Source of the DNA: Sphaerolaimus hirsutus
Lineage: Eukaryota > Nematoda > Chromadorea > Monhysterida > Sphaerolaimidae
Assembly: GCA_964036195.1 (NCBI GenBank)
Contig: OZ038451.1
Coordinates: 28,599,927-28,663,926, forward strand
Length of the DNA: 64,000 nucleotides
Direction: 5' to 3'
The translations under genes and the position numbers were made by a program. The notes beneath the pieces are model-generated. The model had not been told where the DNA came from, ran no database searches, and saw only the letters and a list, made by a program, of their open reading frames with translations. Below, piece after piece: positions 1 through 10,648 of the stretch (positions are counted from its first letter, which is position 1; each line of letters starts with the position of its first letter).

Positions 1-240
1 AAAAAAATTTCTGCCGGAAAACGGAAAACAGAAACGTAAAAAAATTTCACTCAGCGGAAAACGGAAAACGGAAAGGTAAAAAAAATTGTCAGCCGGAAAA
101 CGGAAAACGGAAAAATGAAATGCCGGAAAACGGAAAACGGAAAGCAAAATTTTCACGGAAACAGAAAAAAAATAAAGTGAAATTAGCACGGTAATAGACA
201 AATAAATTTGCAGAAGGAAAACCTGCATGCAGGTTTGCCT
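1..240. repeat. GGAAAACGG-type minisatellite array, left part
   Basis: Positions 1-~175 are tandem variants of a CGGAAAACGGAAA unit alternating with GTAAAAAATTTTC-like spacers. The same array in the same orientation resumes at ~1625-1815. The two arrays bracket a retrotransposon pol fragment, and the right array ends in a hAT-like terminus at 1829. I infer that both belong to one element whose left end lies before the window. Positions 181-240 hold nothing I recognise. Confidence 0.7.
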
Positions 241-339
241 GTTTGGCTTTGATTGTGGTAGCTGTACATTCTGCAACTATGTATCATGCCTGTAACTTCA
301 CTTGTAGTTCAAGCTTAACTGAACCAACAAAAAATCATC

Positions 340-1610
340 AAAAAGTAGCCATAGTGGCCATAGGAAAGGAAACACTACGACAATTTCACAGTCTAGAAGC
401 AGTGGGAATCACTGATGACCCCTATGCAATTGATGACAACATTGCAGAGGAGATGATAATAAATAGCATAAAATTCAATGACAACAACAAACAATACTAT
501 ATTGACTGGCTGTATAAAGAGAGTATCAGTGACCTGCCCACGGGAAAAGCAGAAGCCTTGGTGCAGTTAAAATCACTGATAAGAAGATTCAACAAAGATC
601 CAAACTTATTCGAACAATACCGGAAAGTTTTGGACAACCAACTAGAAAAGGGAATAATTGAGATCTGTGATGACAAAACAGACAACAAGGGGATTCATTA
701 CCTGCCACACCAGCCAGTAATCACGCTGGGCAAATTGACATCATGCAGAATCGTGTAAGATGGGTTGCAGGTAAGCCCAGTTTCAACGAGTGCCTTTTTA
801 GAGGACCAATTACAACACCATTAGCACTGGGCCTACTCCTGAGGTTCAGGGCAGGCAATCTAGCATTAATTGCCGATATTGAAAAGGCATTTTTGCAAAT
901 AGGATTGCATGACCAAGCTAGAGACTACACACAATTTTTCTGGCTGAAAGATGCCTCAAAACCAGTAACTGAAAATAACTTGATAGTACTTCATTTTAAA
1001 TGCGTACTGTTTGGACTTGTCTGCAGCCCAGCAATTTTGGGAGCAGTCATAAAATACCATTTAAATGTAACAATAAACAACATGAATGAATATGAAGAAA
1101 ATGAAGGGGAATGAAACCAGTTGGCGATGATAATAAACAACATTTACATCGATAACTTCATCATGAGTGTCATGAATGAAGTTGAAGCTTTAGAACTATA
1201 TTACAAAGTCAAAGCTATATTTAACCAATGTTCTATGAACATGAGGGAATGGCTGTCAAACTCCAGATCAGTCATGAATGAAATAGCAGAAAATGACAGG
1301 AGTCCAAAGGTGAATAGAATTGTTGCAGTAATGGGCATGAAATAAAATCACTGAACAGACATGCTGGCAATATCAACACCAAAATTGCAAATTGACAGCA
1401 TCACAACACCAACCAGACAAAACTTGAATAAATTATTGGTGTCAGCATATGACCCAATTGGGTTCACAGCACCTGTTTCACTGACCCTGAAATCCCAGTT
1501 GTCAATGCTGCTCCAAGAGACAAAAACAACACAATGGGATGAGCCAATTGAAGATAAATACAGATTAGAAAAACCATGGAAAAATGCCAGAAAACTGAAA
1601 ATCGAGCCAG
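340..1610 (+). pseudogene. Decayed BEL/Pao pol fragment (RT region), family distinct from the main one
   Basis: Three reading frames in succession encode pieces of a BEL/Pao polymerase. About 340-740 matches the region before RT (EAVGITDDP, then HYLPHQPVI). About 760-1100 carries the RT core with SFNECLFRGP, ADIEKAFLQI (first catalytic Asp) and CSPAI. About 1130-1260 carries the YIDN box, which sits at the YxDD position, followed by MNMREW. About 1440-1545 carries YDPIGFTAP. Motif order matches the large element at 40907-53475, but residues differ widely, so this is another family. Frame changes near 740-757, 1115 and 1345 and several stops make it non-functional. No protease, integrase or LTR is visible. 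GGAAAACGG-type arrays flank it on both sides. Confidence 0.8.
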
Positions 1611-1624
1611 AAAATGGAAAAATG

Positions 1625-1829
1625 GCCTGGTAAAACGGAAACGGAAAGGTAAAAAATTTTCAGCAGCCGGAAAACGGAAAACGGAAAGGTAAAAATTTTT
1701 CGGCTGCCGGAAAACGGAAAACGGAAAGGTAAAATTTTTTCGGCTGCCGGAAAACGGAAAACGGAAAGGTAAAAAATTTTCCCGCGGAAAGGCGGAAACG
1801 GAAAACGGAAACGGAAATTTGACACCCTA
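1625..1829 (-). mobile_element. Terminal part of a hAT-like GGAAAACGG-array element
   Basis: Tandem CGGAAAACGGAAA units lead to the terminus TTTGACACCCTA at 1829. This is the reverse complement of the left end of the complete element at 4655 (TAGGGTGTCAAA), so this copy is in the opposite orientation. The adjacent 8 bases, ATCTGTAC (1830-1837), would be the target duplication if the left end, outside the window, has the same octamer. The element may include everything from before position 1, including the pol fragment. Confidence 0.6.
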
Positions 1830-1923
1830 ATCTGTACACAAATGAGCATGTTAGTGTAGCTGCGATACAAATAAGTAGTAATAAATACATCATGTACACT
1901 GCATACATGATGTACATCATTCC

Positions 1924-2039
1924 GGAGGGGGGGGTATTTCTAGGGGGGGTTTTTGTTATTTCCCCAGCCCATTTTGAGGGGGGGGGGTTAATTCGAGGGG
2001 GGGTTAATTCAAGGGGGGATAATTCGAGGTAATACGGTA
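1924..2039. mobile_element. G-run-rich element end of the CCGTATTACC type
   Basis: Runs of 7-10 G alternate with TTAATTCGAG and TATTTC words and finish at 2038-2039 with CGAGGTAATACGG followed by TA. The terminus matches, inverted, the half-element at 16070. I could not define the left end. Confidence 0.5.
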
Positions 2040-2119
2040 CCCAAAATCCATTACTGACTTGAATTGTGGTCCCCCACAATAGTCCATTGTACCATGCACT
2101 GGGGGGTGGTATTACACTC

Positions 2120-2232
2120 CTATTGACACTTCCATCCACATTGAGCATCACCCATGGGCCATTGAAATGTGCTGCATTCACTGAGACATTGTCCCGACGA
2201 AAATTCATCCACCCACCCGTTTGGGCAGTTGT
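2120..2232 (-). CDS. Candidate terminal exon, Cys-rich, unknown protein
   Basis: On the minus strand a pyrimidine tract and CCCCACAG (ending at 2233) precede an open stretch in splice phase 1. It reads through six cysteines, beginning DNCPNGWVDEF and ending CGWKCQ, then TAG at 2120-2122. A second frame over the same bases is open further, to about 2040, and is also coding-like (AAHFNGPWVML), so the true frame is undecided. No family is recognised. Phase 1 agrees with the other exon candidates at 2425, 3488 and 13015. Confidence 0.3.
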
Positions 2233-2253
2233 CTGTGGGGAAATGGCAATTTA

Positions 2254-2323
2254 CTGTATTTCCTCCAATTACCCCCTGGCGAAGACGGGGGTATTTCGAG
2301 GGGGGTATTTCGAGGAAATACGG
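2254..2323. mobile_element. Short TA-flanked MITE, CCGTATTTCC family
   Basis: This 70-bp element has inverted ends (CTGTATTTCCTC and CGAGGAAATACGG) and TA on both sides (2252-2253, 2324-2325). A TA duplication is typical of Tc1/mariner-type insertion; the superfamily is inferred from that alone. Confidence 0.65.
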
Positions 2324-2424
2324 TAGATAAATTCAATGTTTGCATTCTGTCTACACAGTAGTTTTCAACGGCCACTCGTTTTCAACCAATATTTTGTAAA
2401 CTCATAAATCTGCTTGAATGCATT

Positions 2425-2810
2425 TCACTCAACCACAATGAGCATAAGTTGTATAAAATTGTTGGACATAAGTTTTGACAAAAACTGTTGTTTGATAAAT
2501 CCTGGAACTGTCAAAAAATTCTTTCCACATGGACCATGATTTGCTCCTATTAAATGGCTGAGTGAAGCACCTCCCTTTATGTTGAAAAAGTCAATTGTGT
2601 TCAAAAAATTCAGCAATTCAAGTTGACTAACTGGAAGTGCCAAGTCATGCATTGCACGTGATTTTGAAGCTGTGTTGATGTAAACCAGCTGGGCCCTGAG
2701 TTGTGTTACATTGGCAATGTGCCCACACTGGGTGAATGCATCTTCAATACTGGCTATGTTTACACCGGACATCACTATGCATTTCCCACGATGGTGTACC
2801 ACAAGTGTAC
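2425..2810 (-). CDS. Candidate exon, unknown protein, with stop codon
   Basis: A minus-strand open frame of ~128 codons is preceded by a good splice acceptor (GCATATTTCACAG ending at 2811). Read in phase 1 it starts GTLVVHHRGKCIV and stops with TGA at 2425-2427. Composition looks coding (balanced hydrophobic residues, CGHIANVTQLRAQLVYIN), but I recognise no domain. It could be a terminal exon of a host gene or a remnant of a transposon gene. The 300 bp 3' of the stop show no clear continuation. Confidence 0.4.
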
Positions 2811-3487
2811 CTGTGAAATATGCAATCTATTTTTGACTGTATTCTTTAACATCACGTGTATTGCATAGTTCTTAAAATGTACCTATTTACCTTTACTCGA
2901 TAAATACGTATTCTAGTCCTGCGTAAATACGTTTACGTTTCCTTAAAAAAAATACCGGTACTCACATACTTACATACTTTTTGAAAGTACACGAGTACAT
3001 AAAACGTATTTCAGATAGGCTTTTATACAAGCTTTTTCAAGGCATAAAGGGAAAAAAGAGGGAAAAATTAATAAAGATAGGGAAATTATCGAAAATGGCA
3101 TTAAGAATAGACAAAAACACATTAACTAGTGAATTTGAAGGTAAAAAGTTGGGAAATTAGTGATGTTGTGTGAAAATTTTGCAAAATTTCTGAAAAATAC
3201 CAATTTTTATGTTTTCTGGTGACAGAAGTTATTTTCTCACGTTTACTCACGAGTAAAAGTAAAAAAGTTTTACTTTACATTCTCTGTACTCGGAGGTGAG
3301 TAAAAAATAACCCCTCAATACCTACTTTACCTTTACATTTACTTTCAAAAAAGTTCAGTTCTTTTAACAACTCTGGTGTATTGGTGGAAGACAACTATGC
3401 CACTGTGCAGACTGTTTATATTTATGTATTTATGTGTTTTATGCAAAAAACAATTCCTCACACTTCTTGTAAATGGCTGCAAATTAC
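2811..3487. other. AT-rich non-coding stretch
   Basis: No gene is seen. About 2890-3340 is rich in GTAAA/TTTAC-type words (TAAATACGTTTACG, GAGTAAAAGTAAAA), possibly a degenerate short-repeat element. On the minus strand it lies between two exon candidates and so could be intron. Confidence 0.4.
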
Positions 3488-3646
3488 CTGGGGTAGTTGC
3501 ATGCTCTTCACAGATTTCATTGAAAGTTTTCTGGGCTCCGGCACCTTCTGGTTTACGACACATTTGTTCTGAATTTGGATCGTAGCTCAGTGGATCAGGG
3601 ACAGATTGCAATGTACACACTTGGTCGATCTTTGTGTAAGAGAATC
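3488..3646 (-). CDS. Candidate internal exon (phase 1-1), unknown extracellular-type protein
   Basis: Minus strand: TTTTACCTCTACAG precedes the exon and CCCCAG/GTAATTT closes it, giving a 159-bp exon of 53 codons. It enters and leaves in phase 1 and is open throughout. The translation includes FSYTKIDQVCTLQSV, EQMCRKPEGAG and FNEICEEHA, with three cysteines. No family is recognised. A symmetric phase-1 exon is typical of modular extracellular proteins in animals (general knowledge). Nothing shows which neighbouring exons it joins. Confidence 0.45.
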
Positions 3647-4646
3647 CTGTAGAGGTAAAAGCATAAATAAAGTGCATTATTTGACCAATAAATGTGTGAA
3701 TATGTGAATGCTTGTATTTAAGTAGTGTATAAAACACAATAATGTGCCACTGGAAATCTTTGGGGCAGAACCCCCCAAAAAAGTGTACACCAACAACTAG
3801 AAAAAAGCTTGCACAGACATTTTATGCAAGTACAAATAAAGTTACTCAATTTACATTTCCACCAAAAAAGCAGATACTGGACAAAATAAAAGTATTTTAC
3901 AAGTGTATTTTTTGCATGGGTGAAAAAGTAAAAGTTTGGTACTTTTAACAATGCTGCTCAAAAGGCAAACACAGAAGAAAACTTTTATCTCGTTGTTGAA
4001 CCATCAAAAAATTGTTTGCCGACAAAGATATCTTCCAAAATATTCTACAAAGACATTATTTTTGTAGTGAAAAACAAACCAATGCAATTCTCCTGTTGAT
4101 GGCACAATGCAGCACCAGAAGTGTTGTAAAGAATAGAAAAACAAGATACACATAAATCTAAGCCCAACGTTATTCCCAACTGCTCCAGTGTCAAGTTTAC
4201 TTTCAATTGGCAAAGAGCCAAAAAAACTTTTTATGGAACTTGGCAACATCATGTCTCAAGTAAAACTTTCAAAAATTCAGTTTGTCAATATGTGTACAGA
4301 AAATGACCATTCTTCACAACACTACATTTGAGCTTGTGGTCGACTTGGGCGACGAGCAGAGGCTCCACTTTCTCGGCCCTGGCATATGCCCCAGCCCGCT
4401 GCAATTGCTGGTGCTCCTGGGAACAGCTATAACTGTGTTCTGGCAGTGCACTGAACCCGTCGCCTGGGTTGAGTTTTCAGAAGATTTTTAAATAGGGATT
4501 AATATTTATAAACACCTGCCCTAACAAGTCCGGCCCCTATTTTTTTTTCACTTCACATGCCTATCTCCGGTTGTGGGAGGGGTGGAAAGCTAATATTTGT
4601 GGGGTATATAGGTGCAACCCCCAACTACTCCTCATGAATGGATGGG
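3647..4646. other. Unassigned intergenic or intronic DNA
   Basis: AT-rich with short open frames only. A GC-rich patch at ~4330-4475 has one open minus-strand frame, without recognisable domain or convincing splice sites. Confidence 0.4.
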
Positions 4647-4654
4647 GCAGTGGC

Positions 4655-5275
4655 TAGGGTGTCAAATTTCCATTTTCCGTTTTCCGTTTCCGTTTTCTGC
4701 AGGCAAATTTTTTCCGTTTTCCGTTCCGTTTTCCGGCTGCTGAGATTTTTTTTCTGTTTTCAGTTCCGTTTTTCCGGCTCATTTTCCGTTTTCCAGCTAA
4801 ATTTTCAGTTTTTCCACCTTTTTCCGTTTTCTGCCTCAATTTCCAGTTTTTCTGCTTTTTTCCATTTTCCGCCTCAATTTTCCATTTTTGCCTCATTTAA
4901 CCTTTTTCTGGCTCAACTTTCTGTTTTCTGATCAGCCAAACTGGTAAAAATTCATGCAGATTGTCAATGATGTAAAAAAATTCTGTTTCCAGCAAAATTA
5001 CTGCAAATTTTTTCCACTTCCAGCAAAATTTCAGCCAATTTTATCTGTTTTCCGGCAAAACTTCAGCAAGTTTTTCCATTTCCATGCAAATTTGATTGTT
5101 CCGTTTCCATTTTTCCGGCCTCTTTTTCCGTTTTCCGGCCGCTGAAATTTTTTTTCTGTTTCTGTTTCCGTTTTCCGACAAGTGTTAATTTTTTTCCGTT
5201 TTCCGTTCCGTTTTCCGGCCGCTGAAATTTTTTTCCGTTTCCGTTTTCCGTAAAAAATTTTTTTTTGACACCCTA
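4655..5275. mobile_element. hAT-like MITE with GGAAAACGG/TTTTCCG tandem core
   Basis: A 621-bp element begins TAGGGTGTCAAA and ends TTTGACACCCTA, perfect 12-bp inverted ends. It is flanked by an exact 8-bp duplication, GCAGTGGC (4647-4654 and 5276-5283). TAGGG-type ends and an 8-bp duplication fit the hAT superfamily. Most of the interior is short-period TTCCGTTTTCCG repeat with degenerate variants. It has no transposase and so is non-autonomous. Confidence 0.85.
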
Positions 5276-5415
5276 GCAGTGGCTACTCACTAAAGAGGGG
5301 GTCGCTGTACATGTTGCACAGGCCCGGCCCCCAATTGATTTCTTACGCTACGGCTTGAAAAAGGGGCGCCACAGGAAATAGACACCATGGCGCGGCACCC
5401 TATGGCTACCTCAAA

Positions 5416-5665
5416 TGACGCCAACAGTGAAATGTAGCTCTCTGACAACTCGCTGCCAACTTGCTTGCCAAGCATGAAAATTAGTGGCAGCTCGCTGACA
5501 AGAAAATGCAGCTTGCTGACAGCTCGCTGCCAACTTTCAAGTGCCTTGGCAGGTTTCAGCTCTCTGACAACCAGTGCAACACATGCTATTAATATGTGTG
5601 CAGCTTGCTGACAACTCGCTGCCAAGTGTGCAGCTACTGTGAAAACACATGCCAGCTCGCTGCCA
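5416..5665. repeat. Degenerate repeat of AGCTCGCTGACAACTCGCTG words
   Basis: At least eight imperfect copies of GCTCGCTGACA or ACTCGCTGCCAA are spread over 250 bp with irregular spacing. No coding frame or structural RNA is recognised. Confidence 0.5.
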
Positions 5666-6054
5666 TTGTTGGTATATTTGTTTTATGCAGCCTGGTATAT
5701 TTGTTTTAAGAAAAATTTCTCCAGGTTTATCTAGAGACATTTGATTATATCTAGTTTTTAGGTGAAGAAAACAAAAAGTATATGTGGGTATCCTATAATT
5801 TCTCTGTTTTTTTTCAGTGAGATTGAACTTAATTTAATTCTTTGAGAGATATTCTGACTTCTGAGATTATATTTAATTATATTTGCTGGAAAACCCCCCA
5901 AATTTTTGGAATGTTAAATGAGATCTATTGATGACAATTAATGTTTGTCCAAGGCAATGAGGCTAATCGACATCAATGTGTCCAACACAACAAATCATCA
6001 ATTTTCATAAAAAAGGATGGTTGAAAGCTGGAAAATTTTGTCATCACACCGAGG
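5666..6054. other. Unassigned AT-rich DNA
   Basis: No gene, RNA or element end is seen. Confidence 0.4.
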
Positions 6055-6065
6055 CCATCTGAACG

Positions 6066-6449
6066 AGGGTGCACTGATACGCACATCTGCCCGATACGCA
6101 CATTTGCCCGTTTTTTTCACTTGACACTTTTTAAAGTGATTTTCAGATATCAGTAAAGTGAAAAAGTTGCGCAATGACATTAGTGAACTTTTTTCACTTC
6201 ACTCATATCTGAAAATAACTTGAAAATGTGTCAAGTGAAAAAAACAGTGAAAAATGGCTATTTTTGACCGTTTTTTCACTTGACACTTTTTCAAATGATT
6301 TTCAGATATATGAGTGAAGTGAAAAAGTACACTAATGTCATTGCGCAACTTTTTTCACTTTACTCATATCTGAAAATCACTTGAAAAGGTGTCAAGTGAA
6401 AAAAACGGGCAAATGTGCATATCGGGCAGATGTGCGTATCAGGCCTGCC
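6066..6449. mobile_element. Fold-back element with nested inverted repeats
   Basis: Nearly the whole ~384 bp folds on itself. The outer arms carry TGATACGCACATCTGCCCGA with one change between arms, and inside them TCACTTGACAC plus TTTTCAGATAT repeats occur four times in alternating orientation. CCATCTGAACG occurs on both sides (6055-6065 and 6450-6460), which looks like a target duplication of 8-11 bp. No coding capacity. Confidence 0.7.
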
Positions 6450-6460
6450 CCATCTGAACG

Positions 6461-6815
6461 CCTTTATTGATATTCACCTTTTACTTTGATGAGAAGCTGG
6501 AGTAGTATCCAAACATTGAACAAATTTGTTATGCTCATTTTGCCACCACTCTTTCAACGTGATTTCTAGTTCTACCTGCCGTTCTATTGGAGTTATGTCG
6601 TTTTATTAGAAGAAATATGGTATTTTGGTTTCCACTATCGGTGAATCTTACCGTTTGCAAAGATGTCCTTAGAAACATACAAAAAGCATATACCTAGCTT
6701 TACATGTTACAAATAATACTAAAGTTTTGAGTAGATGACATAAGTGCAATGCAATCGTTTCTGACGTTCAAGCGTTGCGACAAAAACATCAAGAATGTGC
6801 CGTTTATCCTGGAAT
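6461..6815. other. Unassigned DNA with a small element remnant
   Basis: About 6573-6625 (CCGTTCTATTGGAG then TTATTAGAAGAAATATGG) resembles pieces of the TA-flanked element at 13335-14517. The rest is unassigned. Confidence 0.4.
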
Positions 6816-6895
6816 TAGGGTGTCAAATTTCCGCAGGCAAATTTCCGTTTTCCGCAGGCAAATTTTTTCCGTTTTCCGTTCCGTTTTGTGGGCCG
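6816..6895. mobile_element. Truncated hAT-like end with TTTTCCG repeats
   Basis: It starts TAGGGTGTCAAATTTCCG like the left end of 4655-5275, continues ~80 bp in TTTTCCG repeats and stops without a right terminus. Confidence 0.65.
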
Positions 6896-7188
6896 CATGA
6901 TATACTTTTCTGAATAAAACACCCCAACGCCGTCGTCGATAATAAAAAGAAATTGTACCAAAGTATTATATCAAAAATGCAATTCCGATCACGATCATCG
7001 GCTCGAGTTGTGGAGCCACAATCCCTCAATTTCGATGACTTTTCCACCGCGACGCCATTAGAAATCAGCGTCATTTCCATGGCGTTTTCGCAACGCTACA
7101 TACTTGGCAGCCCAAATGTGAAGATGCATGTGTCAGTCTGATAACTTGTGAGAGTACTCGCGCGTGGCTCAAAACACTTTTGTATTTA

Positions 7189-7613
7189 CCGTATTTCCTG
7201 GAAATACCCCCGGGGGGTTTATTTTTTCAGAGTGAGAATTTTGAGGGGGGCTAAACGAGGGGGAGGGGGATTTCGAGTGGGGGTTTATTATTTCGCCAGA
7301 AGTTTTTTGAAATCCCAGTACTAAAATGTCGTCTGAAACGTACGCAGACGTCGAAAAATGCAACAAAAATCGTCATTTATAAGACATTTATAAGTGCGTA
7401 AACGTACAAACACTGTTCTCACATAACAGAGTCAATGTTTTTAACGTGTGTTCTGCATTGCCCGGATGACAAACCGCAGCCTTTGTCATTTACGTTCTCT
7501 ACTCACTAAATTTGGGGGGGGGGGTATTTCGAGGGGGGGGGGGTTTATAAGTTCATAGTGTTCATTTTGAGCGGGGGATTTCGAGGGGGGGGGGGTATTT
7601 CGAGGAAATACGG
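7189..7613. mobile_element. TA-flanked MITE, CCGTATTTCC family, G-run-rich
   Basis: A 425-bp element with inverted ends CCGTATTTCCTGGAAATACC and TATTTCGAGGAAATACGG and TA on each side (7187-7188, 7614-7615). The right half has several runs of 8-11 G. Non-coding. Confidence 0.7.
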
Positions 7614-7615
7614 TA

Positions 7616-8320
7616 GTAACCTGCGGCAGTGAAATTAGCACACATTTGGGTTGCTTGCACTAATGATGGCAAACAAAAATTAGAAAATTCAAAAACGTTT
7701 TAGAATTTTTTGGACTTAACGAATCTTTGTTTGACTCCTAGAAAATAACACAAAAATCTATTTTGTCTAGGGAAATTCGAAAATTCGAATTTTTCACTGT
7801 ATTTTCGGCTGAAAACGCTTATAAAATTCAGGAATACAATTCAAAACAACAATTTCAGATGAATCTATTCAAAGCGGGCATAACAAATATTCTACAGAAT
7901 TTTCGCAACACTACATAAGGCGCCAGGCTTTTCTGCGTATAGAAAGGCTCCCTGGTTACTTGGCTGCGCAGATGTCAAGATTAATGCGCCAGTCTGATAA
8001 CAAGTGAACGTGATCGAGCATTCTGCAAAATACTTGAAGCGTCTACTTCTAATGTCGATATCTACAAAAACAGAAAATTTCGAGAAAATTGGCTTTGTTT
8101 CATTCCCAATCGGAGTCTCGTTGACTATTGTAAAGTTCCAAATGTTGATTATAAAGTGTCACATTTTCCGCCGCTGCTCGCAACGTATGTGAGCAGTTCC
8201 ACAAAATGCATTTGGACAGGAGCTAAAATAATTCGGGAAGAAGTCCGGCAAACAAGTGTACTTATCGGCTTCAAGCCTGCGACAAAATTTTTGTTACTGG
8301 CCCCAATACATTTGCCATAA
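7616..8320. other. Unassigned AT-rich DNA
   Basis: No gene is recognised. At ~8033 the words AAGCGTCTACTTCTAA and AAAATTTCGAG resemble the start of the inverted-repeat element at 14719, suggesting a decayed copy. Confidence 0.4.
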
Positions 8321-8675
8321 ATATGAGAAATATATTCACTTACCGAATTTTCGAAGTCAGCGTCCCACGTGGTGTTAACCCGTTTTATACTGAATTTTTC
8401 CCCACAAAAAAAGTGGATTTATCGAGTTATTGCATCATAGAAAATAAAATTATCAACTTATTGCAGAAGATTTTTTGAAAATTGTTTTGAAATTTTTTGA
8501 AAATGTGACAATTAAAAAGAGACAGTAAAAATTCAGCTACTCGATTCAGAATTAAGAAAATGATGAAGGAACAGATTCTAAATGTGGTTTCCGTTTTTTA
8601 CTCAACTTTCAAGTTATCGACTTTTATAAATGGATTTTTTCAAATTTTTAAGCAGCTGATAATGGGAGCTAAGCG

Positions 8676-9053
8676 TAGGGTTCAAACGGGATCCCGATCC
8701 CGAAAATTTTCAAATCCCGATCCCGATCCCGAGAAACTAAAAAGTCCGGGATCCCGATCCGGGAAAAATTCGTGGAAATAATAAAAAGTGAAAAATGACA
8801 TTTTTGCATGCAAAAATGTGAACACAAACCCCCAGCATCCATTTTATGCCAATTTTCTGGCATCCGACAGTGTTTTAAGACCTTTATGAACAACTGTGGA
8901 TGCCAGAACATTGGCCAAAATCTCTATCCCAAGACCCCAATCCCGATCCCGAAAAAATGCCAATCCCGATTCCGATCCCGTGACCCCAATCCCGATCCCG
9001 AAATCTCAAAATACCAATCCCGATCCCGAAAAGTCAATCCCATTTGAACCCTA
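8676..9053. mobile_element. hAT-like MITE with GATCCC hexamer core, copy 1
   Basis: 378 bp with inverted ends TAGGGTTCAAACGGGAT and ATCCCATTTGAACCCTA (one mismatch) and an exact 8-bp duplication, GCTAAGCG (8668-8675, 9054-9061). Both flanks of the interior are (GATCCC)n-like, with a ~150-bp unique centre. Non-coding. Confidence 0.85.
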
Positions 9054-9479
9054 GCTAAGCGCATCCGCTAAGTTGAATGATTGGCCCTACACGAGAGCGA
9101 CAGCCTAGTTAACAACGAGAGTATATATGAGAAATATATTCACTTACCGAATTTTCGAAGTCAGCGTCCCACGTGGTGTTAACGCGTTTTATACTGAATT
9201 TTTCCCCACAAAAAGAGTGGATTTATCGAGTTATTGCATCATAGAAAATAAAATTATCAACTTGTTGCAGAAGATTTTTTGAAAATTGTTTTGAAATTTT
9301 TTGAAAATGTGACAATAAAAAAGAGACAGTAAAAATTCAGCTACTCGATTCAGAATTAAGAAAATGATGAAAGAACCCATTCTAAATGTGGTTTCCGTTT
9401 TTTACTCAACTTTCAAGTTATCGACTTTTATAAATGGATTTTTTCAAATCTTTAAGCAGCTGATAATGGGAGCTAAGCG

Positions 9480-9918
9480 TAGGGTTCAAACGGGATCCCG
9501 ATCCCGGATCCCGTGAAATTCCGGGATTTAGCAGTCCCGATCCCGATCCCGAAAATTTTCAAATCCCGATCCCGATCCCGAGAAACTAAAAAGTCCGGGA
9601 TCCCGATCCGGGAAAAATTCGTGGAAATAATAAAAAGTGAAAAATGACATTTTTGCATGCAAAAATGTGAACACAAACCCCCAGCATCCATTTTATGCCA
9701 ATTTTCTGGCATCCGACAGTGTTTTGAGACCTTTATGAACAACTGTGGATGCCAGAACATTGGCCAAAATCTCTATCCCAAGACCCCAATCCCGATCCCG
9801 AAAAAATGCCAATCCCGATCCCGATCCCGTGACCCCTATCCCGGCCAATCCCGATCCCGAAATCTCAAAATACCAATCCCGATCCCGATCCCGAAAAGTC
9901 AATCCCGTTTGAACCCTA
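9480..9918. mobile_element. hAT-like MITE with GATCCC hexamer core, copy 2
   Basis: 439 bp, with the same ends (perfect here: TAGGGTTCAAACGGGAT and its complement) and the same 8-bp duplication, GCTAAGCG (9472-9479, 9919-9926). The left array is longer than in copy 1. The site is identical because the surrounding 804 bp were duplicated after insertion. Confidence 0.85.
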
Positions 9919-9983
9919 GCTAAGCGCATCCGCTAAGTTGAATGATTGGCCCTACACGAGAGCGACAGCCTAGTTAACAACGA

Positions 9984-10648
9984 CACCAAATGTCAACTGG
10001 TTCCGATCCCAATTCGGAGCTTTCTGAGAGACAAAAAGTGGCTGGAGGCCTCATCAGCTTTTTTTCATCATATTGGGATTAGAACCAGTTAACAGTTGTG
10101 ACGCTGTCAACTACTGGGTGTAGGGCTTTTTTCATGCACATCGCGATTTGGGAACAAGGGAATTGCAGTTTCGTCAATTCATGGGATAGCTGTGTAATGA
10201 AACAGCGATGCATACAGAAACAATAACAAACATAGGTATGATTAAAATCTGATAACAAAAACAGTTTAAAAATGTTCATCAAAGTTGTATTTGTCATACA
10301 AATCCATGGCTCCCTTGTCCAGCATAGCAACAACTTTTCCAGCCATTTTCACTGAAAAATATTTAAAATAAAATTGGAAACAACACACAATCCCGAAAAA
10401 TGATACCTCGAATCACGAATAGTCAAACTTTCAAGAAAGAATCGGTCAGCTATTTGGAGCGAATTTTAAGAAACTTTGGCCCAATTTTCGTTCAAAATCG
10501 CTAATTTTCATACTTTTTAGTTCAAAATAACTCGTCCACGTTCCCCATTGTCTATTTTTGGCTATGAGCTTTAATCGAATAACCTATGCAAGCTTCCTGA
10601 AGCCTATATCCCAGAAACCAGTCCCTTCTACAGTTATCCAGATTCCAA
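9984..10648. other. Unassigned DNA
   Basis: No gene is recognised. 9984-10040 (CACCAAATGTCAACTGGTTC) resembles 11438-11475 next to the second tRNA gene, so part of that unit may once have extended here. Confidence 0.35.

Larger units (their letters stand above)
8321..9983. repeat. Large tandem duplication, ~804-bp unit
   Basis: Unit 1 (8321-9124) and unit 2 (9125-~9983) align from ATATGAGAAATATATTCACT to CCTAGTTAACAACGA with scattered substitutions. Unit 2 is longer mainly because its internal GATCCC array is expanded by ~60 bp. Each unit carries the same MITE at the same site. Confidence 0.85.

Noticed and set aside
4330-4475. GC-rich patch with an open minus-strand frame
   Set aside because: No domain or clear splice sites; two frames are nearly open, so coding status is undecidable here.
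4638-5145. Phe/Ser-rich frames over 4655-5275
   Set aside because: Translation of the TTTTCCG array in the hAT-like MITE.
8560-9929. Open frames encoding RSRSRDPNP / DRDRD repeats
   Set aside because: They are translations of the GATCCC array in the two MITEs, not proteins.
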